Shown here: positions 46,807 through 58,255 of the stretch, one piece after another
Layout of the letters: every line of letters begins with the position of its first letter
Position numbering within the stretch: the first letter of the stretch is position 1
Source of the DNA: Micromussa lordhowensis
Taxonomy: Eukaryota; Cnidaria; Anthozoa; Scleractinia; Lobophylliidae
Reading direction: 5' to 3'
Assembly: GCA_964020085.1 (NCBI GenBank)
Contig: CAXHUQ010001475.1
Location: 209,622 to 273,621 of the forward strand
DNA length: 64,000 nt
The notes under the pieces: generated by a model
Told to the model about the DNA's origin: nothing
The model's database searches: none
Seen by the model: only the letters and a program-made list of their open reading frames with translations
Translations under genes and position numbers: made by a program

Positions 46807-49800
46807 TCAGAATTTTTGGGAGTAATGTATCTTTGAGGTGTTAGGGCCTGGCCTAATCCCAGTGTCTGACCACTCTGTCATCATTTTTTCGATTTTTTGC
46901 ACATCTGCCTCATTGAGGGGGTTCAAGCCCCTAAGGAAATTGAATGAAGATGGAGAGATGGACCTCCTCTGTCTCTGATTACTGCCAGAAGGAGGAATCA
47001 GCTCTCCATCCTCATACAATTCCACAATGTTTAGGGCCATGTTAAACAGGTGCTTTGGTAGCAACGCTATTTTGAAATAGTTTGTTAGCACAGTGGTACT
47101 TCCATCCTGCAAAATTTAAAGGATGCATCCAGATCAATCATGGTACTATAATAATTTGATTAATTAAATTAATTCAACAGAGTTTAATAGGCCATTTCCG
47201 AATTACCTCAGGCCTCATTTTCGAAGCGAGTCTTGGTACTCATCTTTTCATATGCAAATCAATTTTCATTCTCATGAAAATGAGTTTAATTTGCGTGTGA
47301 ATGAAAAATTGATTTGCATATGAAAGGATGAGCACCAAGACTCGCTTCGAGGAAGAGGCCTCAGGTAATTCTGAAATGGCCTATTCTCACAAGAGTATTA
47401 TAACCAAAACAATAACACTTAAAAAATTAGATGTCAGTGATCCTTGTATGACAATGTTTGAGATAATTTGAAAGGGTGAGTAGTTAATTGAAAAATTATG
47501 AATTTAACAGAAATCATATCATACCCATCATGACTATAATTCTATAGAATAACAGAAGGTGAAATGCTTACAACGAGGTTGACATATCATAACCAGTTTT
47601 TGTTTCACTTGCCCTTAGAAACCACTTTACATAATGCTAGAATCATGTGCAGAGCGATGCATTCATTCTTTGTTTACTTAAAAGTTAAATGGGCTAATGT
47701 TAATCTGGAAAAGTAAAAAAAAAGACATGACAATGTCTATCATTTCGTTTATTAGTCAGGAGTGTTATCGCTCTCCCTGTTCCCCTGCTACTACAGAATG
47801 CAGGGCCACTTATTTACATCTCATTGAATCACGTAGGTGCCTATTGTGTTATGCTTCGTTCTTCAAAAGATTTTGACACATGTAAAAGAAGTGTAGTTGC
47901 TCCCCGCTGTTTTAATATTCATGATTTACAACACGAATAACTTTGCTAATCTCTGATTCATTCAGAAGACCAGGCTGTACAAGCTTACGGCTGCTTACCT
48001 CTGTTTTTCAATTTTCCGATTCAGTGTTTTAAAATAATTTAATGGTGTTGCCCGAATTAAGATATAAGCTTAATTTTGATAGTTTGTGTTTTAGTTCTCA
48101 AGGGAACGATAACATGGGACTGAGGGAATCAAAATTGGCATTTAGTTCGAGTTTGGAGAGAGTTCTTACATAGTGTACAAGATCACCAAATTCGAGTTGA
48201 GCTTATTAGCCGATGGTAAATGCAGTCTCAAAAGACTAATGGAGGTAGCGGCGAGTTTAATTTAGCGAGGTACCATTAACTGCTTAATTGTAAGGCAAAA
48301 CCAAAGGTTTTAGATTACAAGTGTAGTCTCTAAAAGGATACGGCCAGTCGGAATCATCTTAAGAGGCTGATGGCTGAATGATCAACAAGACAGAATCCAA
48401 TATGTCTGACTCCAGTTTAGTCCTCCTCCTCTAGCCTGGGATGCTGGGACGACGGACGACGGGGACGCGCCATTTCAAATTCATTAAATATTAATAAGCT
48501 TACGGGGAGTTACGACGACAGACGACGATGACACAAACACGGACGGGCCATTTTCAATTCAGTCTAACTTATAAACCAATCACTTGAGAATAATCTTTTG
48601 CACTTTGCTTCTGGATTTGTAGAAGAGATTTTCTAAAATACACCGATCCTGTGTGCCAATTTTTTTTTTGACAAAACGGCGAAATCATCGCCGTTCGAAA
48701 GCCATGGCGAAGCCGCGAAATTCAAAGCTACTGCAGAACTACTACGTGTAAGCCGTAGCTGGGTGAAAAAAAATCGCATTGGATCCTCGCAGAAAGAAAA
48801 TCGCATTTAGGGTATCACCTAGTGTGATAACCTTGACTTTCTTTGAGGATTTTAGAAATGACGCCATCCGGTGACGGAGCAAGGCACAGGTCTGCACAGG
48901 TCATGACAAACATCTTGGAAAATTCCTTGGGGATGACATTGGGGATAACATGTCCAGGATAGGATGACGGCTGACGAGTGATCAACAGTTTTTCAGCAGC
49001 TCATGATGAAATGAGACTAACACATCAAAGGGCCATTGGAATTGTTTTATGCTTATAACATGGCTTAAGAATAAACTTAAGCTTAAATCGAAATAGAAAA
49101 TGTAAAATTAAAATTATAGTAGTACTGTATACATCAGTACCACCAAGCTTCTGCTAAAAAAATGGGGGACGCTAATCCTCGTTGTTATTGCTTTGCATAA
49201 TATACGCCTGCGTTGAAAGGGAAAAACTCAAGTGAGAAAAATTGCTGAATATTTTCTAAACCTTTGTCAGCATGGCCATAAAAATTGCATTCCGTCAGTC
49301 CAATCTTCGAGCCACATTATCCACTGCGTATGCAGGTGTAGCCATTACCGCAAAAAGAAGAATGTAGTTTCGTATTGATTTTTCGAGAAAAGCCCAGAGA
49401 GGGCCGACATAGGTGATTAGAGTTTATCAGATACCAACACTCCAACATTGACGCGAGAGCCATTTTAAAGGAGTGTCGATTTAGCGTAACTTAACTACTG
49501 TGTGCAAAAAGTATAACATTAAATTTTTAAGCTCAACATTACTAACGTAGAGTAAAAGAACAAGAACTTACCCTGGTATCAATGCCAAGCTTTCGGCTGA
49601 TATAGATCTGCATGGCGGAAGCAGCTTCGGCGTCAAAATTTTCTGGCTTGCCATCCGAAAATTCTGTTAGGGACTTCCTCATGGTAGTAACGGTCGGAAG
49701 AAATGGGGGAGGAAATGGACAATTCCATTCACGGCTCCCTTCCTTTTCAATTTTTTTCAGCGCTAGCTGGCGTCCTGAAATTTCCCCTGCTTTTCGACGT

Positions 49801-49990
49801 CGTTTTAGCCGACGAACAGGGACGGCTTCTTCTTCCTCAACAACCTCTTTTGAGTTGTTCATGGGACCCGTATCCGATTCCTTTTCTTTGGCCTCCTCCT
49901 CGTACTCCGTTTCGTACTCACTCTTTTAGCTAATATTCGCTTTCTTCACGTAATTGTTCCTGAAACCACTCCATGTCGCTTCCTTCTCCC
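46807..49990 (-). CDS. Unrecognised acidic/basic protein, two exons
   Basis: Exon 1 ends at a GTAAGT donor near 49570; exon 2 runs from a TTTGCAG acceptor near 47106 to the stop at 46807. The join reads GIDTR then DGSTTVLTNYFKI in phase. From the ATG at 49862 (MNNSKEVV) the protein has an E-rich start, an R/K-rich patch (RRLKRRRKAG), a P-rich stretch, and conserved-looking LTNYFKIALLPKHLFNMALN. The total is about 195-235 codons. An upstream ATG near 49990 (MEYSQGEGSDMEWFQEQL) gives a similar acidic N-terminus but is cut off by TAG and a frame change near 49929. Either the start is 49862 or the 5' end is damaged. No family is recognised. The TNYF motif recalls Argonaute N-domains but nothing else supports that. 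A MITE lies in the intron. Confidence 0.55.
47190..47381. mobile_element. MITE, 192 bp, long TIRs
   Basis: Ends GGCCATTTCCGAATTACCTC and the inverse with one change. The arms extend for about 85 bp through AAGCGAGTCTTGG and CATATGCAAATCAATTTTCA, so almost the whole element is a hairpin. It lies in the intron of the two-exon gene. Confidence 0.9.
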
Positions 49991-51274
49991 TGAGAATACT
50001 CCATACTGGCTGCAACTACCACCCCGATTGATCGATGCACCCGCTTAGCCCCGGCCTACCCTCCGGCCTATATTATCCCTCACACCAGCTCAGGCCTCAC
50101 TATCAAATCTGTCAATCACTCCGGTCGTCACAAGCAACGATTACCAAAAAAGGAAAGTTTCTTGACCAGAATAGACCTGAATGCTACGATCAGGGCGGAA
50201 AAAGGCGTCCTGGTTTTGATATTTGGCCCGACCCATGCCAGTTTTTTCGCGCTCTTAGTTGTCTTTCTACCCGAGGAGAAACACATAGCCAGAAATTCCG
50301 AACCATGAATGGCGTTACATAGGTCGCCACATTCAATGTTGTGATTGGCGTACGGCTTTCTCGTAAACAAGTCACCCCAGCGCCGTTGCCGGCAAGCAAA
50401 CTTTGAGCCCAGAACATAGAGATTATTTCGAAATTATTACTTTATGTTTAAGATAATTTCACTAAAATAAACTTTTTAAAAACTTTACCGATACTCTCCT
50501 CTTTTTTCCCTTTCACTTTCGTACGACGAGAGCCCTTTTCAAGCGCTTTTGAGTTGCCGTAAATCAGATCGAGAATCAGTTTCGATCGGTGACTGTTATG
50601 TCACGCAGTACGAAAACCCTCGAGGGAATCCAAGTCCCAGGCTCTATCTCCTTCAAAAAATTGCCAAGAGAAGCATGGAGGATAGCTTCAAGCTTATTCA
50701 AAATGGCGGTTGAGTTTAGTTATGTAAAGTACACTTGTGGCGGAGAAAACAGTTCGCGTAGAGTGAGTGTTCGGTGCGAGCGATTATGAAAGCCGTGCAC
50801 ACAAAGATGAACAATTTTCGGGAAATTCAAGCATCTTTAAATGAAAAAACCGCAAGATATCTAAGTCGAAGAGAGCCTAATAATATGGATATTGAAAGCA
50901 CTTCATGTGGTCTTAAAGTTCCACATTGGAATGCTGATTCCACTCATTAGCAAGTTGAAGAAACTTTAAAAAAAAGAGTCAATGGTTTGCATGAAATTAA
51001 AAGGTTAGTATGGCGTATTCTTGTAAGTTTATATGCGATTCTTCAAAAGCAAAACCGCAAGAATTATATTATGTTCAACAACGAAACCACTTCCAAATTA
51101 AAGGTATTGCCACAACAAAAGAACTTTGGATTGGGACTGTGAAATTCAACCACCTTAATCTCTTCAGCGATCAACTGAATGATAATTTCCATACATTTTC
51201 CTATAAATAAGAAGAGAGCACATGGCAGTGTTTCGTCACGCTTCGCGGGGGGTTACGGCTCAGAATTTCTGGCT
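49991..51274. other. Intergenic region, no firm gene
   Basis: Several short open frames on both strands without domains. The plus-strand frame at 50589-50789 has no downstream splice-consistent partner. Probably the 5' flank and promoter region of the DUF7869-type gene. Confidence 0.35.
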
Positions 51275-53216
51275 ATGATGGACGCGAACCAAGAATGCTG
51301 TAAAACGGCAGATGAACAAAAGGTAGCGGCCTACAATTCGTAGCTTTAGTTTCTGCGTTTTTATTAATTTAATTAATTTAATTAATAACAATTTAACCAA
51401 TGCTAAAGATGCATGTCATCTGTAGGTAGTTGAACCCGAAGATGACTGGATAGAAAACGCACTGGACGTAGAGATCCAAGAGGCCTTATCAAAGCTTACG
51501 GCCCTAGAAGAGCAAGAATCAGAGGTATATCTATTCCTATTTTTTTTATTTCTATTTTGCTAGTTATGTAAGAATCTATTTCAAATCATAGATAGTCTCT
51601 TGCCAGGTTCTAAATCCCTCTTTATATGATCCTAGGTTGATCACATCTCTCCTAGTGATGACGACGACTACTCAATGGACGAAGTTGCCGCGCATTCCGC
51701 ATTTTGGACAGAAAAGGGAAAAAAAAGAAGACAAGGTAATTCACCCCTTCGCCTTAATTACTTTCATTTTGAAGGGAGATGAGGAATTTTCATCTTCTTT
51801 CAGCGGATGACAAAACGCGAAAAATTCTTCGTAAGTGTTTGCCAGTTTGTGATCAGTCCAAAGTATTCAACAGTAACTTTTGTTTAATAAACACGTTTGT
51901 ACAATTGCACTTGAGCCGTGACGCACGTAAGTTCTTTAGCACTTTTGTTTAATAGACTAAAGTGCACATATGTTGCATGCTCTAGTCCATTTGTGAAGGA
52001 TGGTTAAACCTAGCGCAAATCGCTAGAGATTATGTTTAATTCTACAGTCTTGCTTAAGGCTAGTTTATGGTGAGTGCGTAGTATTGAACTTAATAATTTT
52101 GTTCTTATTTAGAGTGACCAAAAATCTGGAACGAATGGAAGTGAGTATTGTTTACTTTATGGCTTCGTAGGTTGTATTGGTTTCGTTATTCGGTTAATAT
52201 TATGCCTGTACCTTCGTTGCAGGAAAATATGCCAAGAAAACACACTCGTTAACAATCATTCGAGAGTTGGAAGATTCGTGTTGTAAGGACAATTGTATTC
52301 GGCAGCTGCCAATCAGCTACCTTGCGAAGCAGAGAAAGCACTACTGGGGAAAAGATTCCAAACAACGAAAGGAATTTCTCATAAACTCCATATCGGCCAG
52401 TAAGGTATGCTACTTTTAACATATTGGAAGCTAATAATTCAACGCAACATGAAAGTATGACGACTACGCATTTTAACGTAGCAATGTTGTTTACATTTAC
52501 ATTGCAACTCTACCCACATGACCATCTATAAACCTACCCTTACTCAAACAATCCACCCACATACTTGCTATCCGAGATTGTGTCTATAATACTTCTCTTT
52601 CTTTTCAGTAACTTTCTGTCCCGGTTGCCTTTGAAAAGAAAGTCTAAGATATCGTTTACTGATTTTGTTCATTAGTCTATTCAACTGTACATAAAGAGCA
52701 ACCGACAGTTAACAGATTCTCGATAGCGCATGCGTTCAACTTGCGCGGTTTATTAGTAAGACTTCTGAAATTATTACTTTCGATAGGAAACATTTTAATT
52801 TGAGCAAAAACAATTACAAGACTTGCCTCAATGCCCATTCTTTCTCCTGCTCTATATTCTGCTGTGAACCTGACGTTTAATGTATTTAGTCAATTCATTT
52901 TAGTCATTTTATTGCTTGCTTTAGGTCCTAGAAGCCGACATACGGCCCCCCGGCAGTGGACCATCGGAGAAGAAACATTTTTTGGAGGGTGTCAGAGTTT
53001 GCACTAAAGCGTGGTGCAAAGTTTATGGCATTGCGAGATCGAGGTAGATTCAGATAATAGTAATAATAATTTGAGGTCCCTATGCATATCCTTTTACTAT
53101 CACGCGAGAACTGAGGTCGAAAGCTATAAGTAATCTGCGCTTTCGATACTGACAGTGAATTTTATCATTGAGAGAACTGGGTGTAAATGGCATTTATCGT
53201 AACGCGATTTAACAAA

Positions 53217-53368
53217 TTGACGTCAGTTTTTTTTGCGTCTGTCCTGTTATTGATCATGAATTTCGTCATAACATTGTCAAAGTAGCTGTGGATCCGCAGA
53301 CTAATTTGACAATGTTATGACGAAATTCATTGTCAATAACAGGAAAGACGCATAAAAAACTGACATCG
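53217..53368. mobile_element. MITE, family B copy 2, complete foldback
   Basis: Arms TTGACGTCAGTTTTTT and GCGTCTGTCCTGTTATTG pair with their inverses, meeting at GTGGATCCGC. Contains AATTTCGTCATAACATTGTC on both arms. Same family as 9763-9900. It lies in an intron of the DUF7869-type gene. Confidence 0.85.
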
Positions 53369-53373
53369 ATTTT

Positions 53374-53488
53374 TTTTTACGATAACAAAATTGTCGAATT
53401 GCCCGCTCTCGCTCGCTGTGTCTGTCCGCATATTGACAATAAAATTTAACCAATGAGCGCACGTGAATTACTGCAGTTATCGTAAAAA
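53374..53488. mobile_element. MITE, family C copy 1
   Basis: TTTTTACGATAAC at the left and GTTATCGTAAAAA at the right, with CCCGCTCTCGCTCGCTG inside. It lies directly beside the family B MITE and is inverted relative to copy 2 at 56181-56321. Confidence 0.8.
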
Positions 53489-54866
53489 ATGATTACCCTA
53501 CGGAGCCACCTTATATGTTAGCTGAAGGTACTAAGTCTCATATTCCTTTATTGTTGCTGTTATGTTTCTTGAAATAGTTACTTTGAGATCGCAAAAACAT
53601 GTGATCTTGAAATGGACGAAGATACCAAAAGGGGTAGAGCCAGGAGTGTGGCGTTTGACTTCGCCGTTTGCTGGATGCACAAATTTGCAATGAACGCAGA
53701 CAGCATGCCAACCAACGGGGTTCGAAATCTGCCTTCATGCCTCACAAAAGACGCCGTCTTCAAAATATATCAAGAGGAAATGCAGCAGAAGAAAAGGCCC
53801 TGCCTAGCCAAATCAACATTCCTGTACAGCATGTGAAGGAACAATTCCCAGATTTCGTCATCCCAAAGGTAAGAAAGTGCTTATTGGAAGCCGTGTCTTT
53901 AACTTTGCAAGTTATATTTCTTTATTATTCTACTTCAGTGTATGCTCAACTGCGGGGATATGCTTATTTGATATCTGAACATGTAAAAATTCACCAGTGC
54001 GTGATTCATCTCATGACGAAATCGGCTCAGAGAGTTTAAACTCTTGAACTCGGTGCTGGAAATGCTAATTCAATTTAGTTTTAGCAATACTTTAGCATAA
54101 TGCATAACGAAGAAATACTGCTCAAATACGGAAACCAATCATTCGCCCACTTCAGGTTAGGGATTCGGCCACAAGTTTGCCATGATACATAAGTGCAAAC
54201 TATGGAGCCAGTGTGGAGACCTTTGAATTGATATTTCGTTTTCATCGTTCCATTTCACAGCAAAGCCGGTTCACGAAATGCACCATTTGCGTGCACATCA
54301 AGGAGGAACTCAGCAAGCCTCAGGTGGAAACTCCAACCAGATGGAAGTTGTCTCTTATGAGAAAAATCCATCTGACTCAGCAATTGTAAGTAATTCAAGT
54401 ACATGACTAGTGTGTCATTATACTGGTAAAACTCAATCTTAAACATAAAAGAAACATTACTAACTTTTACATTATGAACGCAACAGGGCCGAGAGGAAAA
54501 AGTATTACAAACATGGCTTAAAGGCTAAGGCTGAACCCGAGAAGTATCTTTCATTGACCATCGATGGCATGGACCAATCTAAGCACAACCTGCCACATTT
54601 TACGACCACCACCAAGGTGAGTGAAATTAAAAAAAGAATAAAATAAAATTGGAAACTACAAATATCACAAACAACTTTTACATAAACATTTCGAGGCTTT
54701 TTGATACATACCTAGTAGGGACACGCAAAACCGTGCATTTTTCTATTATTTATATTACTCAGATTTTTTAATAAATTAAATACAGTTTACCTCTATTTCA
54801 AACTTATGACGTCAAGCTATCTATGGGAGCACTATTTTGAGGCTTTCTTAAAGGAAGTATAACACC

Positions 54867-54950
54867 GGTGCTGGTGGATGTGACCCGAGAGTTTGGGAAC
54901 AGCACACCCCTCCATCTTTGCTTCAATGGCTGGAGAGTAGCTGTTTCCAA
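54867..54950. repeat. Inverted copy of downstream coding sequence (left arm)
   Basis: These 84 bp are the reverse complement of 55534-55650 minus an internal 33 bp (55569-55601 approximately), with about one mismatch. They abut LPPTLYLQ exactly where upstream conserved sequence is expected. Confidence 0.9.
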
Positions 54951-55533
54951 ACTTCCTCCAACCCTGTACCTCCAAATGGACAATTGTTGGAGGGAAAACA
55001 AAAACCGCTTTGTTCTTTGTTTCTTAGCGTTGCTTGTGGAGTTAAGGATTTTTAAGAAGGTAAGAAACAGCTTTCTTGATAGTGTGCACGTGGATTCTAT
55101 CGGCACATGGGAGAATCTCCTACGGCGTTTTCTTCTCTTCAAGTGACGTGCAGTTCCCATTATAAACATAGTTGCAATTTTACAGTGCATTTCACAAAAC
55201 TTTTGACAAACGGTTTCCGAAGTTCGTTTGAAATTCCCGAAGTTCACTACGAACTTGGCAATTTCATTACGTAGTTGTCAATCAAATTGTGAACTTCGAA
55301 ACGAAGTTGTGAATTTCATGCCAAATTTCGTTGGGAATAAATAAATATGATCATGATAACTGGCTGAACAGAGTGGCTCACTGTTAGAATTCTCTTTTTA
55401 TTTTTCTGACAGATAAAGATTTCATTCCTTATGGTGGGGCACACCCACAAAGATATTGATCAACTGTTTTCGTGTATTTCAAGAAGACTAGCAAAAATCA
55501 ACGTCTGAACCCTTGTCGAGCTGATCCGAGAGA

Positions 55534-55650
55534 TTGGAAACAGCTACTCTCCAGCCGTTGAAGCAAAGATCATACATTTCATGTATGATGTGAAGCAATG
55601 GATGGAGGGGTGTGCTGTTCCCAAACTCTCGGGTCACATCCACCAGCACC
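55534..55650. repeat. Source arm of the inverted copy
   Basis: 117 bp coding for GNSYSPAVEAK through the GHIHQH region of the DUF7869-type gene. It is in the correct orientation and frame here, so this arm is the original. Confidence 0.85.
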
Positions 55651-56180
55651 AGTTCAAGATTGTCAAGGGTTCGGACGGACGAGCACTGCTGTTTTACAAG
55701 AAGTGGTCAACTAGCCCTGATTGGGCCCCAGCAGAGGGGCTAAAGCTCCTTGATAAGATGCCGTCAGGTCAACCAAGGATTATCGATCCTGACCTGACGA
55801 AAATTGATTTTCATGAATTACAGTAAGCCCTACCGAAGTTCGAGCTTCATTTTGACGACGAGACAAAGAAGTGGTGGCAAACCTTCATTGCACAGAAAGG
55901 AACACTTCCCCACAGACGGAGGTGGATTCTTCCGCTGCTGAAACCGTTGAGTGCCGCCGAAAGAGACGAACCAGCTTCTCCAACTCCTCAAGTGCAAGAG
56001 GCCCTCCTCAAGTTGGTTGAAAGGGAGGAAATGGAGGTGGAGGTAATAATATATCTAAATATAAGCAAAAATGTCAGCTATTTCTATTTCGACTCAAGCT
56101 ATTTCCATGCTTGACCTTTCAATTGCGGTCTTTGAAAAATTTACTTATGCTTATTGATTCCAAATTGCACTCGAAATCAT

Positions 56181-56321
56181 TTTTTACGATAACTGCAGAA
56201 ATTCTCGCGCGCTCATTGGCTAATTTTTATTTTCAATATGCGGACAGACACATGAATTTGAAATTCGTGCGACGCGTCAGCGAGCGAGAGCGGGCAATTG
56301 GACCATTTGTTATCGTAAAAA
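56181..56321. mobile_element. MITE, family C copy 2
   Basis: Ends TTTTTACGATAAC and GTTATCGTAAAAA. The interior has AATATGCGGACAGACACA and GCGAGCGAGAGCGGGCAATT, the inverse of copy 1. In an intron of the DUF7869-type gene. Confidence 0.85.
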
Positions 56322-57244
56322 GCAGACCACTAGACTAAATAGTATGTACTGAGGGAAAAATGGCTTCTTTACAGACGTCCGTAGAGGCTAGAGCCCAGTG
56401 TTCCAAGATGTATGTAGAAATATACGTCAACAATGGTTCACCACTGCTGTAACAACCTAGTTTGAAATTATACCTACAGTATAATACAAAAATCGTTTTC
56501 TGTTTTAATAGATTCATTTTGTGTTTTTTTATTAATTATTTTATTTAGTTAGCCACTAGCCCCGCTAAATTCATCCCGTAACGTAGCGCATGTAAATTGA
56601 TTGATTAGTTTTGTCATTGTTCTTACTATTCAATTTAAGGTTACAACGACAAAAAAACGAACAGCTGGAACAAAAAAAGGGGCAACTAAACAGAGCCAAC
56701 CTAAGAGAGTCAGCAAATGGTAACTATTGTAGGGTATTTACCTATATTTATCATAGCCAACAGTATGACGAAAAATAGTGATTAAACACACCAGCAAGGG
56801 ACCTCGACCTGCCGCACTCCCGGTCCCCGTTTTCTATCAAGCCGTGAGAAGACTTATTAATTCCGCTGGGTTAAAAATAACTTTCGTAGACATGACATAT
56901 CCCAGCCAACGCCCTGAGCTTCCCTCTCTGTCCCGTCATTTTCTCTTGTTCCACGACATGTCTTCTTTTGATCAACCCATGGTGTCAAAGTAGCATTTAG
57001 TTGTATGCTTTTACAATAACAACCCCCGAAATCGGCTGCAAATAGCTGGAATGTAATTTTACAGTCCAAAGGTTTCAAAATTACCGCTATAGATGCGCAA
57101 ACGCACTGGGCTGATTGCAGCTCAAAAAAAATAACAGTAATCAGATTATGTAGCAATTACATCCTATTTTTTTCTTTTTCTTGCAGAAATGGAACACTGT
57201 CTTCCCCAGATCTTTCTGGGACCTTTTTGTTAATAAAGTTTAAA

Positions 57245-58055
57245 TTCAAAACACGGCTTCTAATTTGTGGTACTATCAGTCGTTTTGAAAACGCTCTCAA
57301 AAACATACACCCATTGAATGAAGTGATTTAGGAACTGCTAGTCATGATGTTGCACCCAGTTATCTTACCCTAATAACCAGGCAATTATCTCACTCTTTCA
57401 ATGTCCTCAGGTCTTCATTTGAAGAGAATCGGATGAAACATTTTTTCGCAATCGTTCTTTCATGGAAGATATCGGATGTCCCGAAAAGAAAAAATTTATG
57501 GATTGAGATAAATTAATTTAAAACTATATGTTTTAAGCATCATCCACTCCACTGTCTAAAGCTTTCTAATAAGTTGGCTAGCTTTGCAATCCAAGCTACC
57601 GTGCCTGCTAATCTGTAGCTTCCTGAGCGACCTAATGGTAAAAATGAAAGTACAAGACATCAGAAAAATTAATAAGAAAAACCATCACATTGTATGTAGT
57701 GTCCAATATTGACGCCTAATTAGTCTCTTATGAGTCTGACTTATTACTTTATTTAGTATATTTAATCCCTGCAGAGAAAAAAGCTAATATTATAACTGAG
57801 CGATGATTTTCAGGCCCAGTTTCAATCGGTCGTGATTTCATTCGTATACGGTCACAACTGGCTCGATTGTAAACGTTCCCATATGCCCAAAACATTCCAA
57901 GCGACTTTTTTCAAGGAGTGGTGCTGGAAATAGCGGCACGTAAATTCATAGGAGTTAGATAGCCCGGTCAGAGAGCAATTGAGAGAGAGAAAAGGATCTT
58001 CTGATGGCGGGCATATTCTTTCACTCTTTGCACTGAAATGGTGCGGTCTCATAAA
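57245..58055. other. Intergenic, no gene
   Basis: AT-rich with no supported coding sequence; flank of the LINE insertion site. Confidence 0.4.
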
Positions 58056-58070
58056 ATTGTTTTAAGATTT
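58056..58070. repeat. LINE target-site duplication, 3' side
   Basis: ATTGTTTTAAGATTT, identical to 63491-63505. It directly borders the poly(T) that is the LINE's poly(A) tail on the minus strand. Confidence 0.9.
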
Positions 58071-58255
58071 TTTTTTTTTTAATAAAGAGTTTTTTATTAA
58101 CAAAATCGATATTACCTTTACAATGCGTACAAATAGTACTTACAATACATTAGAATACACCATAAGAAAAAAAAAAACATTTACATTCCCTACTATGACT
58201 TGCAAAGAAAGTTGCGTAAAATCCTACAACGCACAAAGAAAATTAATAGACAAAC

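Larger units (their letters stand above)
51275..57237 (+). pseudogene. DUF7869-type gene, multi-exon, decayed
   Basis: The family is large in cnidarians; its biochemical role is not established. Exons (approximate): 51275-51322, 51426-51524, 51636-51735, 51802-51829, 52111-52140, 52223-52404, 52925-53045, 53579-53870, 54261-54387, 54487-54617, 54951-55060, 55412-56043, 56375-56451, 56641-56726, 57187-57240; AATAAA at 57232. Motifs: an acidic N-terminus; CKDNC; SRFTKCTICVHIKEEL (zinc-binding-like); LTIDGMDQSKHNLPHF; LPPTLYLQMDNCWRENKNRF; MVGHTHKDIDQLFSCISRR. The D, DN-ENK and HTH-D-D motifs suggest an RNase H-like fold (inference). Defects: one base lost near 53836 (after FLYSM), TGA at 55506-55508, TAA at 55824-55826. 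The conserved stretch upstream of LPPTLYLQ is replaced by an inverted copy of downstream coding sequence. The phase of the 52111-52140 exon is unresolved. Confidence 0.75.

Noticed and set aside
46807..47106. Similarity of LTNYFKI to Argonaute/PIWI N-terminal domains
   Set aside because: Only four to six residues match; the rest lacks PAZ, MID or PIWI features.
49612..49933. Plus-strand open frames rich in Ser/Phe
   Set aside because: Antisense to exon 1 of the two-exon minus-strand gene.
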